Position numbers and translations under genes: made by a program | In this document: positions 1 through 12,869 of the stretch, piece by piece | Position numbering within the stretch: position 1 is the first letter of the stretch | Layout of the letters: each line of letters begins with the position of its first letter | The notes under the pieces: model-generated | What the model was told of the DNA's origin: nothing | Seen by the model: only the letters and a program-made list of their open reading frames with translations | Databases searched by the model: none | From: Condylostoma magnum | Taxonomy: Eukaryota > Ciliophora > Heterotrichea > Heterotrichida > Condylostomatidae | Assembly (NCBI GenBank): GCA_920105805.1 | Contig: CAKKTI010000025.1 | Span: 43,704-106,463, forward strand | Reading direction: 5' to 3' | Length of the DNA stretch: 62,760 bases

Positions 1-329
1 AGTTTTCTGAATTTTAGGAAAAGCATATCTATAATCATATTAACTACTAACAAGCCTAGCATGATAATCTAAAATGTAAACATAGACTTACTATGCAAAT
101 CATTCAAATAGTAACTAATTTCAGAAATTATTTGAATAAGTATTATTCCTATATAGAAAATGAAGAAAAACATTAGGTTCTACTTATACTCCTTAGACAA
201 AATAGCAATATCATCATGATCACAGTATAAATCTTGCAAATAATACAGCTGCAAGTTCTTATCTTTAAATTTTATTCAATTAGGATCAATAGGAGCTTCA
301 TATACCTCAGTATCCTACTTTTGCTCCAT
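1..329 (-). CDS. Membrane protein, 5' part only (cut by window start)
   Basis: The frame starts at ATG 329-327 and runs off the left edge after about 109 codons, so the C-terminus is missing. In-frame TAG/TAA read as Q, and one TGA reads as W near residue 18. The first 55 residues are polar and acidic. Two hydrophobic stretches follow, one rich in F and I (around residues 57-75) and one around 90-105, which suggests a multi-pass membrane protein. It faces an AGTRAP-like gene head to head with 111 bp between the start codons. I do not recognise the family. Confidence rests on the uninterrupted sensible translation and on the start context. Confidence 0.55.
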
Positions 330-440
330 GAGAGAATAAAAGGAGGATTTAGCCCTATGCTAAAGATGCTACTTCTCCGAGTTGAGATTACTAACTTAAC
401 GTTTCATAATTAATTATAGTCATTCAGTTATCTATCAAAA

Positions 441-842
441 ATGGAACTTGAATCCTTGCTTTAAAAGCTGTTCTTAGCCTGCGCAGGAATCGCTGTATTG
501 AGTTGTCTAGCACGTCCAGATTTCAACCTTCCTTTATTTGTATTTGCCTGGGTAATATGACAGTCATCTGATAAATCGGAAAGGTTTAGGGTTTTGATTC
601 TCATGGCTGTAACACTCTTAGTCGATTTTGTATGGCTTTGCTACTGGGGCTCAGAATGGAGCAGTGATTCAGCACTTGGAGCCTGGGAAAGAAGTATTCA
701 ACATTTCTCGTTAGCTATGAGTGTAATCAACTTTCTGCTGAAAATTGGAGCAATGGTTTTGATTTGTATGACAGAAAAGGATAATTTACAGTCGAATTTA
801 CCACCTCAAATTGCTAATTTAATGCCACCGCTTAGAGGTTAG
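441..842 (+). CDS. AGTRAP-like small four-pass membrane protein
   Basis: The protein has 133 residues with about four hydrophobic segments. It resembles the angiotensin II receptor-associated protein family in its layout: a short N-terminus, a segment ending in LVDFVW similar to the family's FLDIVH, then a last hydrophobic stretch SVINFLLKIGAMVLICM followed by a charged tail. Family members sit in ER/Golgi membranes; nothing here gives a specific role. One in-frame TAA reads as Q and one TGA as W (FAWVIW). It ends at TAG 840-842. The next in-frame TGA is more than 30 codons away, so TAG is the likely terminator. A generic four-helix protein cannot be excluded. Confidence 0.6.
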
Positions 843-1098
843 TTTACTATATAAGAAATTTTAATATTCAAATTCTCTGAATTTTGGTTATAGAGGTTTT
901 CTGGGTAATATATTGCAATATTTTAATTATGATGTATATTTTGTAACTTATGTGATGTATATAGTGCAATAGTTAATTGGGTATTAATTTTCGTTACTTT
1001 ACCTGCAAAGGGTTACTAACATTAATACATAACTAGACTCCAATTATTATCTATAATAAAACCATAACCCGATCTATAGAAAATGTTAACCTAATTAA

Positions 1099-4000
1099 TC
1101 ATGCAAACCCAAATCCTTCCTTTCCTTCACTAATAGCCATTCGCAGCCTATTAAGTAATACTTCTTTCGACGGATACTCTGGTAAATCTAATTGATTCAT
1201 GCAAGTGTGTGCTGTTGGAAGTCGATTTGTATCAGAGAAGGACTTATGAATTTAGAACTTTTAGATGCCACCCATGCCAGGCAGTGCTTTAAATCCTTCT
1301 AAAGGAACCTTACTACTGCCTGTAACAAATTAAATGAAGGCTGCTTTGTCCTCTTGCGAAAACTCTTATAAAATCTCCCATAGTCATATGATTATAGGAC
1401 TGTCCCTTGTATAGTTGTTATAATTAGTATTGTTACGGAGATCTATTATATCTATTTCTGGCAAACCTGAAATAAGAAGTTCCAGTTCTTTATTATCAAA
1501 AATAGAAATGAGATGCTTTGGTATTAACTCGTAAAATCCTTCCAAAAACGCGTTTATTTGAGCATTTATGTCTCTTGTCATCTTCATTTCACATAATAGC
1601 TTTATGTAGTCCATTTTGTTTGCCTCAGTTACTCTAGTATTGCGACCATTTGGTATAAGATCTTTAACTTTCTATACTCCAAATTCACTTTCCTCTACTG
1701 AAAAGTAAAACTCTATATCTAATCTTTCATCCAAATTTATATCAAGCAAATACTTCAAATTTTTATAGAAAGTCGGATCAAAGTCTTCCATATCTTAATA
1801 AGTTACTTCTTGATTCAAAATATGCTTATAGAAAGACCTGGTGAAGTACAATTCTAAGTACTAAGAGTCACACAAAGCCTTGCTAATAATTCTTCCTATA
1901 AATTTAAAGAATTGCAAATGTTCACTGTTAACATAAGACATAGCATTAGGCTAGAAAGACACTCCGTTAGCAGCCTGAATAAAAAGAGCATAGTTTGGAT
2001 TAAACATTTCTCTGGCAAGTAAACTATACCATTCCCTTGTAAGTCCACCTGCATCCATTCCTTCCTCCCCTATAAACTAAACACGAAGCTTTCCATACAT
2101 TTCTTCAGCTTTTCTTACTCTTAGTTGGTGGTATGAATCCACAAAAACTTAACTTCTACGTACTGATAGCCTTATATTGTCAAAATGGCGGTCTGGACGT
2201 AGCTTGTGCATTTCATGTCTGAAATAGTTTTTCTTGTTCTCAAAATCAAGTAGGTATGGGAACTGTGTTATTAGAGTATTAAAAGTATCATTGAGTAGTT
2301 TTAAATTCTGTTTTACGAGAATATTTAAAACTTTCTTATTTTTATCGCAGAATTCATTGAAAATTTGATCTTGCTCTTGATTTGCATGATTTAGGAAAAA
2401 GGCTTCTATTACTGGTAGAATTTTAGAAAGAGTTGGATCAGTTGTAGTTGATAGTTCACTTTCTTGATTTGTTATAGTTTATAATGCATTTGTTAAGGGC
2501 ATCCATAGAGAGTTTAAGCATTCTGATTTACCATTTATCCCTTATAATACTTTGCATAGTCGTAGCAGTAGTATCTCTCTTTTTCCTTAATATGAGGTTT
2601 ATGTATTGGCTAATAGCTCACATATTTCCTGTCCTAATGAATCTACTTGTAATGTCAGAAACTCTCTAGTTATGTTAGAATTTTAAGGATTTTCAGCTAT
2701 TTTTGATATGATTTTTATGATAGAAGTTACAGTATCTTCTCCAAGATGATCATAATTCAGTATATTGCAAAGCTATTGTATTTCATTTTACCCTAATTCT
2801 GGTACTTACTGCTAGTTTAAAATAAGTTAAATCAAATTAGTCAATGAAGCTAAGTGTGATCCACTATTCTTAAACAGTTCTTTATTTAAATTTCCGAAAA
2901 GCTCGTTTACTCCAACTATTGATTTCTACCCAACTAAATTATTTATAGCTGGTATTCTATTTCTAGTAGGGCTGAGCAAATCTTAAGGTACTCTAGGGTT
3001 TTATCGGACTAAATACGCCATAATGTCTAAAATCCTTCCAGAAACAACAGCATAAACTTACTTATAATTCTCTGTTAGATTTTCTGAGCCTAGCAACTTC
3101 TTAGGTGGCAGATCATGCTTGGGATTTTCCATTCTTAGCAAAACCAAAAGACTGTCTAAAATCTTTTACCTTTATACAGGATGTGCACTTAGATTAAGCA
3201 GCAATGATTAAAATATGTCTTTATTCACTGTATTGATTAAATACAATGATTTTAGCATTACTTCAATGAAAGGATCCTCAACTTACACTAGTTACAGAGC
3301 TAATTTGTCATCTAATACAATATCCTACAATTCCTTTCCTTCCTCCTCCCTGCGTATAGGCTCAGGATTACGTCTTTCTAGCAGGGCTTGATGATGATTT
3401 CTAACAGCTCTTTCTTGCAGCATTTAGGCCTCTGCAACTAATTCAGGTGGCAAACTAGCTAAAAACTCTTCACTTGCAGTCAATAAAATCTCCCGTCTTA
3501 ATTCTGGGGTTAAAGACGCTACAAAGGTGGCATTATCTATATCCTACGGTGCTCTATGATGCTGGTTTTACCCGATAATTTCAGCTCTTATTTCAGGAGG
3601 CAATGCGTCTAAGAACTCATCTGATATATTGTCCCCTTAAGGTGGAGTTCTTTATTGATTCATATGTTAGGCTAGCACCTCCGCTCTTATATCTTCTGGA
3701 AGTGCTTCTAGAAATCCTGGGTCAATTCCTTCTATGTTTTGGTTTTCCGGTACTGGTGAGTACTCTTAAGGTTGTTCTGGGGATTGAGACTGTATTTGTG
3801 GAGGTTGGGATGGTATTGAGGGTGGTTGTATATCAGCAAAGTTGAACTGGTTTAGTATGTTTGTTATGTTTTCATCTTAGGGGTTGATGTTGAATTAAGG
3901 TGGCTCTATTAAGGGGGGAAGGGCCATTCCGGATATTTCATCTGGCATATTTGGAATGTTTACTGAGGAAGGCTCATCTGGTATAGACTCCTAGGCATAT

Positions 4001-7000
4001 TGGGACTGCTCTATTATCAACTCATCTACCAGTGCGTCATTTTAGGGTGGTCTGGGAGGATTTCTATCTACTTACTAAGCTTCCCTGTGCTCCGCTTGTC
4101 TTTGAATTAAAAACTGCATAACATCTTCCTCATTTCTCTCAACTCCTCGTATTAACTCCATTAATTAGTTGTCTTCCTATCCTATTCCAAGAACGTTAGA
4201 GATATTGCGGTCTTATCTGAATTAAATGAATCTTCCTAGCTGTGGAGGATTATGCTGTAGGTTTAAGTGTGCAAAGGGATTTCCAATATGGTTCATTTCC
4301 TCTAAATCATTGCCTATTATGCCTAAGTGATTTTATCTTTCATCGTTTAATAAAAATCTATCGATTCTGTTGTGAATTGGTTCCTCTTAGGCCTCATCTT
4401 CTAAGTCATCTGCCCAGAAATTCTCACTTGCTCTGCTTTCTATTATAATATCCTACATATTGTTGTCTTCATCATCCCATTCGTATACACTTTCCTCATC
4501 GTCGTATATGTCCTCGTCATCTTCCATTTCTTAGTCATCTTCTAGCATTGCATCTTGGTCATCCATAGAGCCACTTTCTATATCACTGCTTTCTACATCT
4601 GAAAAACTCCTTGAATTACTGTTTGAGTAAAACTCGTCTTCATCTTAAATTTGCTCTATTAGCATGTTTCCATAATCACCTATTAAATTGTTTTCACTTA
4701 CTTCAAACTCGTCTTTTTACTCTTCCTGGCTTTCGTTAATTTATTTGGATTATCTGAGTGTAAATGATATTTGATAGCGTGTTAGAAGCTCTAAAGGAGC
4801 AAGTAGAAGATTCAGCATTGAATGAGATTTTTTGCAATTGAGCTTTACACCTTTACAGATATCACAGAATAGTCGTATATAGTTAAATTTGTCGATTATT
4901 AGCATACTTGCTATTTCTGGTACATTTTACCTAATAAATGGAGCCTTTGGTTGTTCTCTTAATAGTTGCATTGTTATTATAGCTACTGATCTTATTTAAC
5001 TTACTGCTTTTTCCTTATTAAACCATTGTTTTGATTTTAGCTCATTTAGTATATCCCGCATTTCGTTAAATATTCTCTTGCGAGCCTTTAGAACTGGTAT
5101 ATTATTGTCTATTACATTATTGTTGAATATATTGACAGATTACTGCTTGAATTATCTATACTATTATTTAAAACTTAGTGACTTAATCAATTTCACAACA
5201 ACTCTGATCCAATCTTGATAATGAGAAGTTTACACTTAGTTTTCAGTATTAGGCTTACAAAATATTATCTTATCATCTCTTAGTATTAAAGAGTATCTAT
5301 TAGGTATAATAGTGCGGATTAGGTGACTTATGAATCTTTTAGTCACTACATTTCCATTTTGATAGTCTTTTAAACTTAGAGGCACTGCCATTAGTTGCTT
5401 TATAAGCAATGGATAGCTTATTAATTCATCAGCTAAAATCATTATGAAATTATCTAAACTTAAGATCAGGTTCTCTTATTGTTGTTATTCTATTTCATAT
5501 GCTTCTCCTATGATTTAAGCAAACTGCTCTATTGTATTCCATCGCTCTAATACAACATTATCATGTTACTCTTTATACTCAACAAAGCATTCTCCATCTT
5601 TTCGTATTGTATTGCATACATTACTAAAGGCTTTCTAGAAAATTGCTTTATTTCTTGCTATTTATTACTCAAATTTTCCCATAAAAGATGTTAAATGAGG
5701 TTTTCCTTATAGTTACTGTATAATTTAAATCTAGAAGCTACTTTGAAGATAATGAGGATCTTCAATTAGTAGTTTTATTAGTTAAGAGTATTACTGAATT
5801 ATTCCTCTACCTTTTGTTTCATTAGTCGTATTTCTAAGTAGAAGTATATGAGGTAAAGTTTGATGATCTAGTAAAAATTTGGCGTAAGCAGCATTTTCAC
5901 TTAAGTTAATAAGTAAAGAAAGTAGATTAGAAACAGAGCTTAATTCAATGAATTTAAAATGAACTCCATTGGCTACTAGTAATTAGCATATTACTTATAG
6001 TATTCTCATTCCATCTTCATCTTAATAGACATATAGCTTATCCATAATACCAAGGCAGTTTCCAACAAATTCGTATTCATCATCTTATCCTTTCTGACAA
6101 ATGTAATCTAGAAGTTCTATTATAACACTCAAAAAGTCTTCATTTTTTACAATTTAAAGCACATCTGCATTTTTTGTACACAGAGTACTTAGTACATTTA
6201 ATACTCCCTGTAATTAAGAGAAATTGGTATTGTCTACTTGAATGGATTAATCTTAGTACTTATGAATGATAGTCTAGCTTTAAGTTATTTCTCCTATGAT
6301 TAAAGAAGCTACTTTAACTAATTCCATTCCAATACTAGAGAACATTTGATTGTTTTTATTTCCAAGTCTATTTAGTAAATCTGCAACTTAACTTGATAGT
6401 TAAGGAATAAAAGGCAAGCTGCTTAATACTTCTCTTGGAATGCTCTGAATGATATTTTAAATAATTGAGTCTTAACTTTCTTCAATAAACTCTCCAGTCA
6501 TTAACTCTGGATGGTTTAGTAAATAATCCATTGCAACCTCCACACTGGATGTTCTTTTGACAGTAAGAGCATGTTTTGCAACTTATTCACTGAATCCCAT
6601 ATCAACTAAGCTTTAAACTGAATTGTGATCAATGTCTTCATTTCCTTTGGCTTAATCACTTAAATTTTTAAGTATTTCAAGTAAAGATTTTGCGAATGAT
6701 TATGAAATTTTCCCGATTTCTAGGAATTTCAACTCTTATATGCCTTAAATCACAAATTACTGCAAATGCTTTGAAATTTACTTGGAGTCTTCTATATACC
6801 ATTGCTGTAACAATTAAGAAGGCACTGAATGCCCAGTTAGTTTTCCATTGCAAAGGCCTTCTAATAGCTTTCCTCCTAAACTTCACAGTATTTAAATTGA
6901 GTTAACTAAGTCAAATTCAAATTTTTCTTAATCAATTATGCTGAAACATACCTGTTTCAATTGCTTTAGGAAATCAATTATATTTTAAGTTCCTCCACAT

Positions 7001-9753
7001 CTATGGAAAACGTATAAAGGAATTAAAGTGGACTACTCATGGAAAAGTATTTTAACTATATCTGATAAAAGAAGGCAAAAGTAGTAAGTTTGGTCTTAAT
7101 TAGGGCCATCTAGCTTGAATTCATTAGTAAGATTAGCAACTATACTGCCTACAGTCTGTCCTAGCATCAGCCCAGTTTCATTTTATTAAGTACTGTACCT
7201 TCCTCTTTGATTAGGAATTCTAGATACAAGTCTTAATAGTTTTCTTATGCTTAATTGACAACTAAATAAGAAATTTTCCTCGAATGACTTTAAATCTGCA
7301 CTTTCAATATCTTTTATGTCTATCTAAATGTTTAACTTTGATGTTTACTTTCTGCCGGGATGGCTGAATACTGATAATTATGCTTATTAAGAAATGAGAA
7401 TTTTGAGATAGTCTCCAAGCTTTATTAATGTCTGACTTAGTTGTTCATTTATATCAGCCTCATATACAGCTCCGTTAGAAAGTAGTAATTTTAGCATTTC
7501 TATAAATGAGTCTGTTTAAGTAAGTGTCATTAAAGTATTCTGCCATAGACTACTATTAGGATCTTACTCATTAATTTTTTTCAAGTTCTGTATATTAATC
7601 TCTACTCTAAACAAGGACTCATTTAACTACTGTAAAACTTTATTGATTACGACAGATCCTTGATTGCTTGGAAGTGACTTAAAGCAAGATAACACACTAT
7701 GGAAATCATTTGTATAGTTAATAGGTAAAACAGGAAGCTTGAATAGTTCAAGAAATGCGTCTAAGCCTCCCTCATTAACAAAACCTCTTATAAGCTCAGC
7801 TGAGTACCCGAACAATATGCTTAGTAGTTTTCCTATGTTTGTTAATTGTGTAAAGAAGGCTTCTTTTCTAGTCAAGTCACATCCATTTAAAGACCTAATA
7901 AGCTCAATACACCCATTGATAGTTTATTATCTCAATTCCACAGCTCTTCCCAGCAAATCTTACATAGACTCCGCAATAGAAAAGGCTAGATCATTAGAAA
8001 GAGGTATTCCTTGATTACTTCCTAAGGCTCTTAAAATTCTAGTAGCTGTTTGGTATTATTAAAGCACTATAACTCCTTCTTATACTAAAGAAATAGCACA
8101 AAGTAAGCGTGTTATAACTGCTAGCAACTTGGGCTGTGATGGTAAATTTGTTTCTAAAGAAGACAGCAAGCTTTGAATTAAGTCTTACTCAAGTAATTCT
8201 AAAATAATTGGAGGGTTTTCATTAATGATAGTTATAATAAGAGCTAAGGAGGGTTCATAGATTTCAAACAGTTATTATTAGAACACTGTTTTTAGTATAT
8301 TGAACAGCTGACTTCTCGAAATCAACTAAATCTCAGTGGCTGCAATACCAGGCACAGCATCCCACTTAGTAACTCCTATTTTCAACAGTCTCAACAATGC
8401 TCTTATAAGTGGTGCTCTTTAAGGATGTTGAGGCTATCCTGTTATTCCTTCCTAATAAACACATTCAGTTTTATCTACGTATATCTAAGTCTCCAATTCC
8501 ACCAGTTCCAGTACCAGCTGCAATCCGTTCATTTCCTTAAACATGTCAATTTAGTGAGATATAAGCACAGATAATGTTCTTACAGCACTTGTGATCGATA
8601 TTAGCTCGTATTGGTACAAGTAATTATCCTTTCTAAGTATGAATTATAGCAGAGATGAAGTCATTCCTGATACATGTGCTGAGTCAATTCTGAATTTATA
8701 GTCAGCTACTAGGCTGGATAACTGTAAAACAGCTCTGACGAACTCAGGGTTTCTATAGGATTACTGTACTATAGTACTCGGGGTATCAGAAACTAGGTCT
8801 CTAAGCAAAGATTGCAGCAAACCATGTTACTGCCAAGGTGCTATGATTTGATTAACTCCTCTTACTAATAACCCATAAGGTGAGTCTGCTTATCGTTACT
8901 AGGGAAGATCCTATAGCACCAAAACGGCTGATAAGAAATTGATTACTTCTACATGCAGATAAGATAATAACTACTTAGATAAAATTGGCTGAATGTAAGG
9001 AAAAAGCCATAAATCCGGCAGTGTTCGCTGTAAATCTTAAATCTCACTTTAATCTATTCCAGATTGCAATAAAGTACTTAAGGCTAGAAGTTAACAGGCC
9101 AGCAAGAGTTGTCTATCATACTAGGTTTTCAGAGCTTCGTTGTACCTAATACGATTCTTATAAGCAAATTGTAAGTGCTCGGGAATTTCATCTGGGTTAG
9201 TGGACAGTTAATCATTTAGGACAAATTGAAACTCTATTGCTGAAACCTCAGAATCTCCAATAAGCTCATCGATCGAAACTTACCGCGCTGAGTTTATATT
9301 TGACCCCATTGCAATGACAAATAACTTCTAATTAAGCTCTGGCTTCCTTATAGACTTGTTCAGCCGCATATTGGGAAGAACCCTGTTGGCTATAATGTAG
9401 CCGATTTTCAAAGCCTTGTATAGGAGATTGATATCAGGGACCTCCAGTACGTGCTGAATTTAGTCAATTGAATTGTAAATTCACTTAGAATGGGTGTTCT
9501 ACAAGAGTAGTATTGTGAAATCTAGAAGTATATGCAAGAGATTGTAGTCTAAACTATTCAGGGACTGGACCAAAAGATCATCTATTCTGTTTAAAATGGA
9601 CACTGCTGGAAGAAGGTCGTCTAGCTTCACCCAGGGCCAATCTGACATAGAGCGAAGTTAATCGATAAAGTCATAGTTGGACAGGTCATATATTTAGTCA
9701 ATTCACTCAGAAAAGCCTTCAACGCGCCGAGAGTTTGATTCAGATATTTTCAT
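1099..9753 (-). CDS. HUWE1: HUWE1/Tom1-type giant HECT E3 ubiquitin ligase
   Basis: The frame is continuous over 2,884 residues (family members are often 3,200-4,400). It is expected to transfer ubiquitin from an E2 via a catalytic cysteine. The N-terminal half is helical, repeat-like sequence typical of the DUF908/DUF913 region. A UBA-like segment (VDMGFSEQVAKHAL) lies near residue 1050. A highly acidic tract spans about 1690-1780. Four ubiquitin-binding (UBM) repeats of the form [14 protein letters not shown] lie near 2010-2100. The HECT domain is about 2520-2884, with catalytic Cys near 2851 in [13 protein letters not shown] and the standard end EGFGFA before TGA 1101-1099. TGA encodes W in several places, for example IIIWLWEIL in the HECT domain. 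No WWE domain was seen. No intron is needed. Confidence 0.93.
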
Positions 9754-9983
9754 ATTTTATATTTAATATTTTTATTCTATATAGTGTGTATCGGTACAGT
9801 TCGGATATCAGTTAAAAGAATTGAGGATGTAGAGGTAAAATGGAAAATATAAAATAATAGGTGAATTTTAGGTTTTTATGGGTAGTGTAATGTTTTGGTA
9901 GGAGTTAACGAAGTAAGGGGAAATAGTGAAATTAGGAAATGGGAAAGATTTATATTATTAGGATATATACTGTATGTTATACA

Positions 9984-10235
9984 TTATTTCAATACGAGAA
10001 ATATAGCAAATAATATTAGATGTATATAAAGAAATAACAAAAAACTAATAAAAATGCTGAATTAGTCTTATAAATATAGCTAAAATAATCACAGCAATAC
10101 GCCTCCTACTATTCCTTATATATAAATCATAAATCTCCCTTAAAATCAATCTAGTTAATAATTCTAAGATCCTTTCTCCAAGTATTAAATAACCCACCGA
10201 TCAACATATTAATATTACTACAATCCTTCTCTCAT
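9984..10235 (-). CDS. Possible small membrane protein, unknown
   Basis: An 83-codon frame from ATG 10235 to TAA 9984. The first half is polar with Q codons (TAA/TAG) and TGA-encoded W. The second half is strongly hydrophobic, including FMIYIQGIVGGVLLWLF and a further L/I/F-rich tail. Its start codon lies 35 bp from the PEX11 start on the other strand, a spacing typical of divergent pairs in this window. In AT-rich DNA such a frame can arise by chance, and the last 25 residues are of low quality. I do not recognise it. The 230 bases between its stop and the ligase start show nothing further. Confidence 0.35.
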
Positions 10236-10270
10236 AATAATCACTATCCGTTTGATTACGTCATTATAAA

Positions 10271-10903
10271 ATGGAACAGGTGATAAAATTTTTAGAAAAG
10301 ACTGAAGGTAGAGATAAGATTACCAAAGCTCTTCAATATTTACTTAGAATACTAAAAGCAAGTGTATCAAGTCCAGACCTAGCTGCAAGGCTCCATGGTC
10401 TGTTTGTTGCCTCAGCAGATGCTCGTAAAATCTTCAGACTGCTGAAAAGCTTGAATGAAATATAAACAATCTAGAAAAAACTGGAAAGCAAAGACGAGCA
10501 AATTGACGTCACTCTTACAGTTTTAAGTAGACTGGGATTTTTGGTATATTGGTTCCTAGATAACTTAGTGATTCTTAACAAAACTAAGGTTATCAGTATT
10601 CAGTACAGTGATTTGGGGAAATCTGCTATGTTTGCCTGGTTTGTTGGTATTTCTTTTGGGATTATAAATGTTATAAGGAAGTTAAGTGGGCTGTAGGATT
10701 ATTCAACTCCTCAAGCTAGCTTATTGTAGATGAATTTAGTGAAATTATTAGGAGACTTGCTACCTTCTTCCAATGGAGCCATGATTCCGTAGAGATTATT
10801 TGGGTATTAACCTTCTGAGTAGCTGGTTGGACTGGGAGGATTAGTATCAGCGTTGATTTCCTGCTATCAAACGTATAATTCTTAGTTAAATTAGTGTTTT
10901 TGA
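10271..10903 (+). CDS. PEX11: Peroxisomal membrane protein PEX11
   Basis: The protein has 210 residues, close to the usual 230-250. PEX11 proteins remodel and elongate the peroxisome membrane before division. The N-terminus carries the family signature KTEGRDKITKALQYLLR, followed by an amphipathic segment RLHGLFVASADARKIFRLLK, a middle hydrophobic region RLGFLVYWFLDNLVIL, and a C-terminal membrane segment. Several TAA/TAG read as Q. The gene ends at TGA 10901-10903, although TAG at 10892-10894 could also terminate. It indicates that this organism has peroxisomes. The start at 10271 follows TATAAA directly and matches the family N-terminus. Confidence 0.88.
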
Positions 10904-10970
10904 ATAGAATTTATGCTATTGTTATTCAATGTTTTTACCTATATTATAAAAGTAAGGCTTTGCTTATAAA

Positions 10971-12224
10971 ATGCAATTATTTCAGCCAATTTTAACTAAA
11001 ATATTAAAAATGTTATTCATTACATTATTTCACCTTTCTTTAGCACAAGACCCTAGCTAGATTAGACTGCCATTGAACCGCTAAAGTGTAAGTCCTTATA
11101 CATTTTACACTGGCGACATTAAATTAGGATCTCCTCCTTAAAAGATACCAGTCTTGATTGATACAACTATTAACACTTAGTTATGGGTAGCTGATTACTA
11201 CTGTGAAATAATATAATGTAGTACTAGTTACGAGTTTTTTATTAATAACAGATCTTCAACTTATAAAAATACAACGTCATCAACTGTAATCTTTTCGGAT
11301 TATGTTACAGTGTTCACGACTCAAGGAGGATTGGATATTTTGTCTATAGACAACATTGAAGCTTAAAACTTCACATTTTACTAAGCATTAACAATTTATC
11401 CTTCAAAAGAATATACGAGTGGGCCATTTGGTAATGGAGGAATCCCATTAGGATATAACTCTGGATTTTTAGAGTTTTTTAAATCTTAAAATTAGACTTA
11501 AGAGCTCTCTTTTTCTCTATTCCTTGAACATCCTGATAATGAAGGGGATTTATAGTCTTAACTAGTCATAGGTGGAGCTGATATAGAAAAGTACTCAAAA
11601 TAAGATGAGTTTAATTTTGTACCTCTAGAAGGTGATTTTACTAGTAGACATATATACTTTAGTGCTTAAAATGCTACTTTTGGCAACAAGCAATTTAACT
11701 CAGATTATACATTAACCTTAACAAACAATGCATATGGAATATAAGTACCTTCAGATGTATATGAAGCTGTTTTTACATATATGATTAATGATCATAGATG
11801 CAAATATGACTCTACATTATAAGCTATTAGATGTGACTGTGATTCAAATGGAGCAGTTGATGACTTTGATTCTATCATAATTGGCAATAAAGATCCTATT
11901 GTAATAAAAAGTAGAAATTATATGGTAGTAGACGTGGCCAATGATTACTGTTATCCAGCAATTAGAAATGGTACTTTTGATCAGAATTGGTACTTAGGAA
12001 CGCCTTTCTTTTGGTAGTATTATATTTATGTGAATTATGATAACTTTACCTTAGGATATGCTGAATCTAAGAATCATGCTATATTCTTTCCTAAGTCAAC
12101 AGATACTATGAGTGGAGCTGTTATTGGAGTGATAGTATTTAGCATATTTTTTGGCATTGGAGGACTTGGCTTAACTATATGGGGAATGAGAAAAGAGAGA
12201 AACCAGCCTCTTTTAGCTAATTAG
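10971..12224 (+). CDS. Membrane-anchored pepsin-like protein, probably inactive
   Basis: The protein has 417 residues with a signal peptide (about 1-25), an A1 (pepsin-family) fold and a C-terminal membrane segment near 382-404 followed by a short basic tail. The first catalytic motif is present in altered form: D64-T-T within VLIDTTINTQLWVADYYC, followed by a cysteine pair. Where the second DTG should be, the text reads TLTLTNNAYGIQVPSDVY, so the second aspartate is missing. The terminal strand YLGTPFFWQYYIYVNY matches the family's LGxxFLRxYYxxFD. It is therefore likely a non-catalytic surface or lysosomal protein. The end is TAG 12222; the next in-frame TGA is more than 130 codons away, beyond the neighbouring gene. 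Confidence 0.75.
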
Positions 12225-12336
12225 TCTTAATTTTATTAGTTTGATTATACTAACTCTTATAAATCGTAATACACAATGCATTTCATACTTTCATATACAA
12301 ATAAAACTCAAATTAAATAACAAATTTATTAAAAGC

Positions 12337-12636
12337 TCAAAGTGTGCTATAGTATGATTTAGGCAGCATATGAGTAGTAGTAAAATTAAACTCTCCAATT
12401 CCAGGTCCTGAAGGAGTAAACCCTCTAGGATGCAGAATAGAAGGGAGTTTTTCAGGTTTCTGGTATTTAGAGGGGTTTTGTACACGATCCTTATATTTCT
12501 GCATATTCCTAGCCAATACATTTTTATAACGTCTTGATACTCCTTCAGTCGAAGGAAATCCAAACTCTCTTCCAACTCTTGGTATATACAATGGCTTTGA
12601 ACCTACTGGGGCTTTAAGGGAACGATCTGGGGCCAT
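12337..12636 (-). CDS. Basic small protein of unknown function
   Basis: The 99-residue protein is basic, rich in P, K and R, with no membrane segment and no in-frame Q or W recoding. It contains SRRYKNVLARNMQKYKDRVQ and a Pro/Gly-rich half ending GEFNFTTTHMLPKSYYSTL before TGA. The style (short, basic, with YxxP-type motifs) is reminiscent of microtubule-associated inner proteins of cilia, but I cannot assign a family. It is last in a minus-strand series of closely spaced small genes and converges on the aspartyl-protease-like gene, 112 bases away. Confidence 0.7.
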   Translation of the reverse strand: MAPDRSLKAPVGSKPLYIPRVGREFGFPSTEGVSRRYKNVLARNMQKYKDRVQNPSKYQKPEKLPSILHPRGFTPSGPGIGEFNFTTTHMLPKSYYSTL

Positions 12637-12690
12637 TGTTCGTTCTTGTTATCAAGGGTTAAGGATTTTAGGTTACAGTCGGCCTGGCTA

Positions 12691-12813
12691 TTAAAATTCT
12701 GTGTTCTAAGAGCCTGCTCCTCTTCAACGTCTTTTATATTTAGCTATTTGTTTCAATTCATCTAATGATTTCATTTCAGGGTGCATTTCCAGCATTTCAA
12801 GGTACTCAGACAT
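12691..12813 (-). CDS. 40-residue protein, unknown
   Basis: A very short frame from ATG 12813 that begins MSEYLEMLEMHPEMKSLDEL, followed by a basic stretch KQIAKYKRRWRGAGSQ in which TGA is W. It ends at a tandem TAA TAG. The acidic, methionine-rich helix followed by a basic patch reads like a real peptide rather than chance AT-rich sequence. It could instead be a 5' exon of the gene starting at 12636, but I see no clean short intron joining them. No family recognised. Confidence 0.45.
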
Positions 12814-12869
12814 ATTTTATGAATTGTGGAAATAACTACTTTAATTGAGCTGGGGTTAAGACTAAATAA

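Noticed and set aside
6677-6905. Overlapping open frames on both strands inside the HECT ligase gene
   Set aside because: They are shadows of the long ligase frame and have no family features.
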